A DNA stretch of 64,000 bases from Sceloporus undulatus (Eukaryota; Chordata; Lepidosauria; Squamata; Phrynosomatidae), in NCBI RefSeq assembly GCF_019175285.1, contig NC_056526.1, positions 15,514,586 to 15,578,585 of the forward strand, in the 5' to 3' direction. Shown in pieces: positions 55,875 to 64,000 of the stretch. A program made the translations under genes and the position numbers. The notes under the pieces are model-generated. The model was not told the origin of the DNA. It searched no databases and saw nothing but the letters and a program-made list of their open reading frames with translations. Each line of letters starts with the position of its first letter. Position 1 is the first letter of the stretch.

Positions 55875-56239
55875 GCGCATTGCAGACCGCCGGATTGTGG
55901 AGGTCTGCTGCTGCCGCTGCTTGCACCATCTGGGAGCCACAGCCTTTAAACGGCGCAGCTCCCGGACGCTGTGAAGAAGGAGTGCGGAAATCGCGCTCCT
56001 TCTCAGGCCCCTGAAGAAGCGCTGCAAAGCGCAAGGGGCGCATTTGCAGCATCATTTCCGGGGCGACACATGCGGACGCAATGCGTCCAGCATGTAAAGA
56101 TGGCGGCTCCCGTGTGTATAGGGTGCTGTCATCTTTATGCCCCCGTCACGTGCTAGGGGTGAGGCCGGTATGGACGCTAGGTCCTCGGCCAACCCTTAGC
56201 ACGTGATGGGGGCATATTAAAGGCCCGTCTATAATGCGC
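55875..56239 (-). mobile_element. Long GC-rich multi-hairpin MITE, copy H
   Basis: Ends GCGCATTGCAGACCGCC and, inverted, GCGCATTATAGACGGGCC. Holds an aaggagtgcgg...cgcgctcctt stem near 55978-56002, a gcggacgc...gcgtcc stem, and an outer tagcacgtgctaggg-type stem near 56150-56210. Flanks TTTTG and CCTTG agree only in part. Orientation relative to copy F is inferred from module order. Confidence 0.65.
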
Positions 56240-57026
56240 CCTTGTTTTCATTTTGTTTCATTTGGAAGGGGGAGGGATTTTTGGCAGTCCATATTACTTG
56301 TGGAAGGTGTTGAGGTAGAAAATTGCCCAGCAGCTCCACCACGTTTGCTCATCCCTTTTTTGATGTGATGGAGATGGAGTTCACAGTTGGCAGAGGATAA
56401 AAGCAATGAAATGCTCCCAACCCCAAAACTTAAATGCACACACCCACACTCAAGCCTATTGCATTAAAAACTGTAGGGACCTATTTACAAGCTTTCTCTT
56501 TGTGTTAACTTTCCAGACTGTTTCACAAATAAAAACCTTTCTTTGGAGGCAAAGTAAAGTCAAAACTTTCTTTTTAGATTATTTGCAGAAGAATAAAAAC
56601 TGTCTTGATAGGCCTTTTGTCCTTTTTATTGCTTAGATCACTCACTCCCTCTAGTGGGGCACTGAGCGATTGCATTTGATCATTTACTGATGCTGAGGTT
56701 TGTGTATCCTGTCATAGACATAGCAGCAAATGTGGAGAAAAAGGTGGCCAAAATAACTTGAGAGATGAAACATTTCTTCTATGAGGAAAACTTACAGAGA
56801 CTAGGAATGTGAGCCCTGTCACTGATATCACATGCTCAACTGGGCTTGCTTCTTAAATGGGCATTTGATCCAATGGCTGAAACCAGAGGCAGAATCCACT
56901 AGCCCTCAGAGATCAGAATAATTAATTTCTTGGATTATAGTGCCCAGAACCTCCCAATGAGCAGGGCTGCTAGACATGCTGACAGGTGATTCTTTGACCT
57001 AGAATGATAAAAGGTACAGTAACTCC
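56240..57026. other. Intergenic, nothing recognised
   Basis: No gene or classifiable repeat seen. Confidence 0.35.
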
Positions 57027-57028
57027 TA

Positions 57029-57258
57029 TAGTCAGCTCTCCTTACCCATGGATATTTTTATCCACGGATTCAAGCATTTACGGCTTGAAAATATTCCAAA
57101 AAAGTATAAATTCCAAATAGCAAACCTTGGTTTTCCATTTCATATAAGGGACACAATTTTGCTCTGCCATTATATTTAATGGGGCTTCAGCATCCATGGA
57201 TTTTGTTATCCACAGGAGATCCTGGAACCAAAGCCCAGCAGATAACAAGGACCCACTG
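57029..57258. mobile_element. Mariner/Tigger-type MITE
   Basis: The right end, inverted, is CAGTGGGTCCTTGTTATCTG, the left TAGTCAGCTCTCCTTACC; both border TA. Inner palindromic text includes atccatggattttgttatcc and its reverse. Confidence 0.75.
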
Positions 57259-57657
57259 TACAAGGTTTGCTACACATCTACAGTCACATGTTTGCAAGCT
57301 TTCCTTTTTTCTAATGGGTCCTCAGAGGAGTATGTAGGTATGTTTTTTCCTCCTCCCTACTTAACGTTTTATATACACGTGTGTACAGATATGAGTAGAT
57401 GGTTTTTAGAAAGGACTTATAAGTGAAGGACTTCAACCAATGTAAAACTGTGGGCCTCCAGATGTTATTGGACTCCCATCAATTTCAGCTACTGGGACTT
57501 TCTTATCCTTCCCTCTTCCTGTTCATCCCTCTGTAACACCACTGCAGTACCTACACTGTAGTAGGTTTCCCAGCCTTCCAGAGTAGGGTTGATAGGGTTC
57601 AGCATTGCTGAAGGTAAGGGGGATCATTGTTTCCGCCCAAATCACTGGGAAAAAAGC
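57259..57657. other. Intergenic, little recognised
   Basis: A short gcctccagatgttattgga stretch near 57453 resembles a common decayed DNA-transposon motif. Otherwise nothing. Confidence 0.3.
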
Positions 57658-57957
57658 TCCATCATGCCTAGGTCCAGAGGCTGATGGATAGCCCTCCTTC
57701 CATCCCAACTGCCATTATGGTGGTCATGCAGGAAGAGAAGAGCAGGCAGGCACAGCTCCATCATGCCTAGGTGCAGAAGCTGAAGAAGGGTATTCCTTCC
57801 ATCCCAACTGCCATTGCTGTAGCCTCAGAGGAAGAGAAGAGCAAGCAAGCATAGCTTTCTCATGCCTAGATCCAGACGTTGAAGAAAGGCCCTCCATCCA
57901 TCCTGACTGCCACTGCAGTGGCCTCAGAGGGAGAAAAGCACAAGCAGTATCTTCTGG
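57658..57957 (+). repeat. Three tandem units of about 100 bp
   Basis: Units start at 57658, 57757 and about 57857, each opening with catgcctagg/atcca and carrying ccttccatcccaactgccat and a gaagagaagagc-like end. Confidence 0.8.
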
Positions 57958-57963
57958 ACTTAG

Positions 57964-58320
57964 GGGCTCTACAGACCACCCCTTTTTGCACTGGATCGGG
58001 GCTGCATCAACCTCATGCCGCGGCCCTGATCTGGCCTTTTGAGAGCACAAAAAAAGGCTGCAAAAAGCAGCTCCTTTTTGTGCCCTCAAAAGGGCACCAT
58101 ACCCACGGTGGCATGGCTATGTGGTTCTCCTTCGGTGCTGCGTCGTATGAATGCAGTGCCAGAGGAGCACCATGCCACCGTGAAGCGTGTGGAGTGGCAT
58201 GCAGCATTGTGGCACCCGGCATCATGGCACCCTGGGTGCAGAGTCGGGGTGTGCATCATCTGGACACGACACTCTGACTCTGTCCCTAGGCCGGCCTTTC
58301 AGGCTGATCTGTACAGAGCC
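57964..58320 (-). mobile_element. Long GC-rich multi-hairpin MITE, copy I
   Basis: Ends GGGCTCTACAGACCACC and, inverted, GGGCTCTGTACAGATCAGCC. Stems include cttttgagagcaca...tgtgccctcaaaag around the aaaaggagctgctttttg-type core, and a gcatgg...ccatgc pair. No convincing 5-bp duplication. It adjoins the 100-bp tandem repeat. Confidence 0.6.
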
Positions 58321-58360
58321 CAAATCCCCTTTCCCAATGCCACTCCCATTTCTTTATGTA

Positions 58361-58497
58361 TCATATTTTAGTTAGATTGTAAACTTGAAGGCAAAGAACT
58401 GTCAAATTAGCCATTTGTAAACAGCTATGGGAGACTTTGGGGCTGAAGGGTTGAGTATAAATGCTGTAAATAAATAATGATAAATAAATTTAACAAA
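58361..58497 (+). mobile_element. Unclassified retroelement 3' tail
   Basis: ttagattgtaaacttgaagg, then ttgtaaacagctatggga, then tataaatgctgtaaataaat and a TAAA-rich end. Looks like the 3' end of a LINE or SINE; family not recognised. Confidence 0.4.
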
Positions 58498-60164
58498 CTA
58501 GCTACCAGCTACCATGGAAATTGTGTTTATTCATTTGGTGCCTTATTCTTATACTCTATGAATCACATCCCTCCCACCACCAGGTATTAGTAGATGGAGG
58601 GTGGAAAGGCTAGAAATGTACATATAATTCCACTCAAAGGTGGGCACAGTAACTGGGGGATTCTGAGATTTGCAGTCTCAAAATAAAGAGTTCCCAAGCT
58701 ATATTTCTAATCCTGGCTGCATCGTCCATTTGTACAGAAGAAAAGCAAAGAGGACAGATTTCATTTGTTTGTTTATTATCACAGCAAAGATGCCACCTTG
58801 CTGGAAGCCTCACCTTTATCTGTTTGATGCCTTATTCCTAAATTCTGCAGACAGAAACTCCCAGATTTTCTGATGTTAAGACAGGGTGGGGGGGGGGAGT
58901 TACAATTGATTTAGAGGATAATTTTTCAGGAAAGGTTAATGACTTGACTTCTTCACTCAGCCTAAAGTGAAGTCCGTTCCTTTCCCCATTCTATCTGCTC
59001 TTGTCCTTTCTCCCAGTCTGTGGCCCTGAGTCTTTGTTTTACTTCATGAAAAGAGCCAATCTCCTTCCCTTCTTCCCATATTGCTCTTATCAGAGGAGTC
59101 CTCCATCACATAACTGGAGGCATTCACTATCTATTTTTGATCTCATTGTTAGTGGCCTATTCAGGAGAGCTTCAGGGATACACACTGTTATCTCTTTGGT
59201 CTATGTAGTGAACTTTGGCCGACTGAGTTGCGTGGATGCTTTTCCGAAAGTTTTGACAGCTCTATCCAGTCCTTCAGAAAACGCCTCCTAATTTTAGCTA
59301 CAGTTAACTTCTTTATATTCAGTGTGTATATATGATATAGGAAGCTTCCACTGGATACAAGAATTGTCTTGTCTCATGTCATATGCAAGAACATGAGACC
59401 ATGGAATTTCTTTTCTTACCTGTGAGATGGAAAAACATTGTCTGCGTCATTTTTGGCAAGACTTCCCCCAATGAAGGCTGCCAGTTTTTGGTACAAAATT
59501 ACTATAGCTCTGTGAAATGGTGGTGCTCAGTGTGTGGATGTTTAATAATTAGAAGCTTTGGATGGGTAATTTGAATCTTTTAAGTCAGCCAGCAAATTCG
59601 TCTGGGTTCATTTTGGGTGCCATGTCCTCTGTAAAAGAAGGGGAAAGCAGTTGTTTGTGTAGAGACATTCTTTCCATTTAGTTTTTGTTTTATTTTTGTT
59701 TTATTTTTTAAAATGCTTCTTGATTCATTCTCTAGTTGTGAGGATTCCTTGTGGCCAGTTTGGAAAAAAAATAAATAAATAACCAAAAAATAAACAATAG
59801 GATTATTTGTTGACAGGCTGCCTCCATATATTGAGACACCTTCTCATCATCAAGAATGAGAAATTTTGTGATTTTCTTTTGTGTTTTCTCAGATTTGGAT
59901 AAATTATTTGTTGGTTGACAGCTCCCAGCATCCCCTAGTCAGGATCTGCTCATATTCCTGTCTATTCATCAAACACACACCAAGTTGAATCACTTGATGA
60001 GGGAAAGCCCATTAACCATCCAAATTCATCTCAGTAATGCATATCTCCCTCCCATTCCAAGATGAAAAGGTAGTACACCTGTAGTGGTCACTTCTTTGTT
60101 TCTGGCAAATATGCTGAACTCTAACATACCATATCATATGCTTAAATTGCCTAGATGATAGGGA
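58498..60164. other. Intergenic, nothing recognised
   Basis: No gene or classifiable repeat seen; poly-G run near 58891. Confidence 0.35.
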
Positions 60165-60253
60165 CAGTCCTGACATCCCACTTTTTCAGATTCTCTCTCT
60201 TTCTTCCATTTATCCCGTTTGGTCTCAGCTTATATCAATTGCTGCAAACTGAG
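60165..60253 (-). repeat. Interspersed repeat X, part 1
   Basis: cagtcctgacatcccacttt, then ttatatcaattgctgcaaac, the family reversed. Cut by MITE copy G; a possible short continuation follows it (60583-60625, tttgcactcaattaact). Confidence 0.6.
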
Positions 60254-60582
60254 GGGCTAAACAGACTGGCAATAAATGCCAGCATCAGGGTGGAGTGGGG
60301 ATGTGGTGACTGTCCACCACCTGCCCCTGACTTCGCCCTGGTGCTGGCATCATGCCATCTGACCAGATGGAGGGCAGTGTCATGACATTTCTTTGGTGAT
60401 GCACTGAGCCAAAGAAACCCTGAAAAGCCACCGCCATGATGGCAAGGGGAGATGCATTTTGCTGGTCCTTTTTGGCCCAGCAAATTGCTGGATTGGGGCT
60501 GAGGCATGCAGTTGCCCCAGCCCCAATCCAGTGCTGGAAGGGGTGGGAGGACACCACTCCTTTGGGATGCTCTGTATAGCTC
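60254..60582. mobile_element. Multi-hairpin MITE with CTGAG duplication, copy G
   Basis: 329 bp. Ends GGGCTAAACAGACTGGC and, inverted, GAGCTATACAGAGCATC. Flanks CTGAG at 60249-60253 and 60583-60587 are identical. Internal stems: aatgccagcatcaggg...ccctggtgctggcat and attggggctg...cagccccaat. Confidence 0.8.
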
Positions 60583-61039
60583 CTGAGTTCAGGAAGGAAT
60601 TTGCACTCAATTAACTAAGCAGAGGAGGGAAAGCGGGGATGTCACTCGGGGGCATGGTGGTAGACTGCACTGATTGGCACAGCACATGGGACTGTCACTG
60701 ATGCACTTGGTGAGAAGGGGTGCCAATGCTCTGGGGGTCTCTTCCCTCTCCTGTCTGGCCAGTGGCTCTGCCAGACCCAGAAAGGCTGTAGGTCCATAGC
60801 TGTGAGTTCCAAGGGTCTGAGTCTGGTGGCATGGCTGGTTGAGTGGGAAAGTGAGTCTTTCGCTCTCCTGCCTGTCCAGCAGCTCCATCAGACCTGGAAA
60901 GGCTGTTGAAGAGAGGAAGGGAGTACTGAAACTGATCCTCATGGGGTGTCAAATATACTAGATATGCCACAGGGGGTATCTTGCCCTCCCCAGTAGACCG
61001 AGGCAAAATAAAACTGCTGCAGACTTTCCTAGATTTTTG
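60583..61039. other. Intergenic, imperfect duplications
   Basis: Two related stretches of about 100 bp (cctgtctggccagtggctct near 60750 and cctgcctgtccagcagctcc near 60870) suggest a decayed two-unit tandem repeat. Nothing coding. Confidence 0.35.
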
Positions 61040-61402
61040 GCGGGTTACAAACTGCCATAAAATACGTATTGACTAGGTATTAGGGTTAGGAAGGGTCGGT
61101 GCTTCCGCACCCCCTAACCCTAGTACGTAGTCAATACGTATAATATGGCGGCGGCCGTTCCACACGGCAGCTGCCATATTGACATAGCGGACGCTGTGTG
61201 TCCGCAAGTCGTGTGGCGCTTATGATGTCGCGAGTGTGCCATTGGCGCCTCGTGGCATCATAACCGTGCCGCAGGAAGAAGCTCCATTTTGGAGCTTCTT
61301 TTTTTGCTCCACGAGGGAGTCGCGTGGTTTGGCTGCTGCGGCTCCCTTGCGGAGCAAACAGCAGTGCCAGAAGACCGCCGCAAAGCGGCGGCCTGTAACA
61401 CT
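61040..61402 (+). mobile_element. Long GC-rich multi-hairpin MITE, copy F (reference)
   Basis: About 363 bp. Order of stems: tagggttagg...cctaacccta (61079-61123), nested in tacgtattgacta/tagtcaatacgta; atggcggc/gctgccat; gcggac/gtccgc; gtgccattggcgc; a perfect gaagctcc/ggagcttc stem (61276-61300); a gctcc...ggagc outer stem; and a terminal agaccgccgcaaagcggcgg hairpin. Ends gcgggttacaaactgcc and, inverted, gagtgttacaggccgcc. Flanking 5-mers do not match. Confidence 0.75.
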
Positions 61403-61500
61403 CCCAAGTTTTCCCCCATTCATACCTTTTGCCATCTTCATCACAGTCTGATGATGCTTGGCTACAAATGTCCCACTTTTCCTCTGTGAAATGTGGGAAT
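61403..61500 (-). repeat. Interspersed repeat X, fragment
   Basis: Reversed family text: taccttttgccatcttcatc, then ctctgtgaaatgtgggaatg. Confidence 0.6.
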
Positions 61501-62045
61501 GTATACCATGTCTATGTTGTATGCTGACATTCCCCCCCCCCCCCCCAGTAATGTAGGAAGGAGCATGTAGCCGCTGGATCTCACATTTCATACACTGGGT
61601 GGGACTAGCACAGTTGCTGGATGAGTCAGAAAGGGTATTATCTCCCTCTCTCATTCACCCAGCAGCCATGCAAGACCCTAAACAGGTCATCCAGATGCTT
61701 CAGCACTGTTCCCCAACAGCACTGGGAGACCACATTCATAATTAACCCAGATCTACCAATAATCAAAAAGTGTTATCCCATCCTGGCTTTTTGCAAAGAA
61801 TGAGACTGGAATGCTTAAGACTGAATTCACTTCTAATGTGTCAGTCTGTCAGCTTTGTTCTCCTTGACTTTCTTGTTTTTCCATTGGTATTCTCATTCTG
61901 TCTTCATCCTGCATCAGATTGTGAGGATTTTTTCCTTAGCCTAGTAATCTATGAGAGTTTTTTTGTACATGTCTTTAAATGTATATACTTTGGGTACACA
62001 CTATGTATTCCATATCCCGCCCCCCCATGCATTGTCACATTGTTT
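61501..62045. other. Intergenic, nothing recognised
   Basis: A poly-C run at 61531-61547; otherwise no recognised feature. Confidence 0.35.
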
Positions 62046-64000
62046 TAATAATAAAAAAAATAAAAATTTTATTTGTATCCCACCCTTCCAAGCGATCAGG
62101 GCGGCTTACAGGGTGCACCAGTGTGCAAATAACATACAAGGTTAAAAACAGACACATACAACAAATCTTAAAAACAATAAAAAGCCCCTTAGCCCAACCT
62201 CACGGCCACGAGCGAGGAGGGAGGCCCACAGGATATTTAATCGGGGGAATGCCTGATTGAATAGGAAGGTTTTGAGACCCTTCCTAAATTGGGCCAGGGT
62301 GGTAGATGAGCGGAGTTCCATGGGCAGCGTATTCCAAAGGGCTGGGGCAGCCGTGGAAAAGGTCCTTCTTGCAGTAGAAGCTAACCTGGCCCCAGGCACC
62401 TTCAGGAGTTGCTGCCCAGATGTTCTGAGGGTGCGAGGCGGAATGTACGGAGAGAGGCGGTCCTTCAGAAATCCTGGGCCCAAGCCATTTAGGGCTTTAT
62501 AGGTAATAACCAACGCCTTATATTGAGCTCGGAAGCGGATGGGCAGCCAATGGAGATCTTTAAGCACAGGTGTTATGTGGCTGGCCCTGGGAGCGCCAGT
62601 GACCAGCCAAGCTGCCATGTTCTGCACCATTTGTAGCTTCCGAGTTTGGTATAAGGGTTGCCCCATGTAGAGTACATTACAGAAATCCAATCTCGAAGTT
62701 ACCAGAGCATGTACAACAGTTTCAAGGTCCCTCTGGGCCAGGTATGGGCGCAGCTGGCGAATCATCCGAAGCTGATAACAGGTACTCTTGACCGTCGCAT
62801 TCACCTGAGCAGTCAGGTGAAGGGACGAGTCAAGAAGCACCCCCAGACTGCGCACGGAGTCCTTCACGGGGAGCGTGACCCCATTCAGAACAGGTGGAAC
62901 CACCACCATTCCTGGACCAGGGGAACCTATCACTAGTACCTCCGTTTTCTCTGGATTTAGCTTGAGTCGGTTTTCCCTCATCCAGCCCATTACTGACTCT
63001 AGACAGGCCACGAGAGGAGAGACGCCATCCCCAGTCACTGCATCAGTCGGAGACATAGAGAAAATGATTTGGGTGTCATCAGCGTACTGATAACCCCGCG
63101 CCCCATGTCCCCGGATGATCTCTCCCAGCGGTTTCATGTAGATGTTAAATAGCATGGGAGACAGAATGGCTCCTTGAGGGACCCCGGTTTTAAGGGCCCG
63201 CTCACTGGAGCACACGTCTCCCAGCTGCACCATCTGGGACCTCCCAGAGAGGTAGGACCGGAACCACTGGAGCGCAGTGCCCCCGATTCCCACCTCAGCC
63301 AGGCGCCCCAGAAGGATACCATGGTCTATGGTATCGAAAGCCGCTGAGATGTCCAAGAGCACCAACAGAGACACGCTTCCCCTATCGATGCCCAGACGGA
63401 GATCATCGACCAGGGCGACCATGGCCGTCTCAACCCCGTAACCCGCCCGGAAGCCAGTTTGAAATGGGTCCAGATAATCCGTTTCATCCAAGACCGCCTG
63501 AAGCTGGATCGCAACCGCCCTCTCGATCACCTTTCCCAGAAATGGCAGCAGCGAAACAGGCCGATAATTATTATGAACCAGGGGGTCAAGGGAGGGCTTT
63601 TTTAGGATCGGTTTTACTATGGCCAATTTGAGATCCGATGGAAATTGCCCATCCCTGAAAGATGTATTAATTATCCGGCACAACAAAAGTGTTACCGCCG
63701 GTCCCCCCTGGGCTGCTAACCACGAAGGACAGGGATCAAGAGAGCAGGTTGTTTTCCGAACACTTCCAAGGATCTTGTCCACATCCTCGGTACTAACCAA
63801 CTCAAACTGATCCAGTGTAACATAGTCCACGGAGGCTCTGGACACTTCTACCCTAGGTTCTGCGATAATGTCGGCATTCAGACCTTCGCTTATACGAGAA
63901 GTTTTATCCACGAAAAAGTCGTTAAACAAGTCACAGCAGGCCTTAGAAGGTTCAAGGATCTGGTTCAGGGCGGGAGGAAGCTGGGTTAGCTCCCTGACCA
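62046..64000 (-). mobile_element. L2-clade LINE with long open RT frame, runs off right edge
   Basis: Minus strand. The frame is open from the window edge to the stop at 62142-62144, over 610 codons. It holds the RT core in order: KPILKKPSLDPLVHNNYRPV, SLLPFLGKVIERAV, QTGFRAGYGVETAM, LLDISAAFDTIDHGILLGRL, TGVPQGAILSPMLFNIYM, the catalytic YQYADDTQIIF, and MRENRLKLNPEKTEVLVIG. Then come the L2-type C-terminal part (RSLGVLLDSSLHL, RLDFCNVLYMGQPLYQ, APALWNTLPMELRSSTTLAQ). The 3' UTR ends in an AT-rich tail with ATTATT near 62046. The endonuclease domain and any ORF1 would lie beyond 64000. No stop or frameshift is seen, so the copy is young. Confidence 0.9.

Noticed and set aside
55971-56156. 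CpG island or promoter of a second gene
   Set aside because: The GC richness is that of MITE copy H and ends at its terminal repeats; no exon is visible nearby.

Overview
The window is lizard-like nuclear DNA: one small host gene in a repeat-rich setting. The repeats are typical of squamates: BovB, CR1 and L2 LINEs, Sauria-type SINEs with a GTGGTTAAATGCCTGTAC tRNA-like head, CORE/MIR-like tRNA SINEs, and many palindromic DNA-transposon MITEs. An iguanian, perhaps phrynosomatid, lizard is my best guess. That is inference from repeat content, not a search.

The only host gene I can support is RERGL (Ras-related and estrogen-regulated growth inhibitor-like), plus strand, 12100-21441. Five coding exons join in frame to a 204-residue protein that matches my memory of human RERGL over its whole length, including the [18 protein letters not shown] tail with no CaaX box. 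Exon 4 uses a GC donor. Several switch residues of Ras are replaced, as expected for this unusual branch. The introns hold SINEs, 5S-rRNA-derived sequence and nested MITEs.

Layout. 1-11900: intergenic, with CR1/SINE nests, BovB split by a GC-rich MITE, and a repeat-like open frame with 45-bp repeats. 11920-22580: RERGL. 22580-36100: intergenic, with a hAT element carrying a clean 8-bp target duplication, BovB, an L2 fragment and several MITEs. 36109-48406: an L2 LINE, a 25-N gap, then a 12-kb inverted repeat whose left arm is rich in single-base deletions, probably an assembly artefact. 48400-62000: more MITEs, SINEs and minisatellites. 62046-64000: a young L2 LINE with an open reverse-transcriptase frame running off the right edge on the minus strand.

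The most interesting pattern is a group of MITEs, short A/T-bearing and long GC-rich multi-hairpin forms, that share ends resembling GCCCNNTACAGACNG and are flanked by 5-bp duplications of the form CNNNG (exact in five insertions, one base off in two more). I cannot assign this group to a named superfamily.
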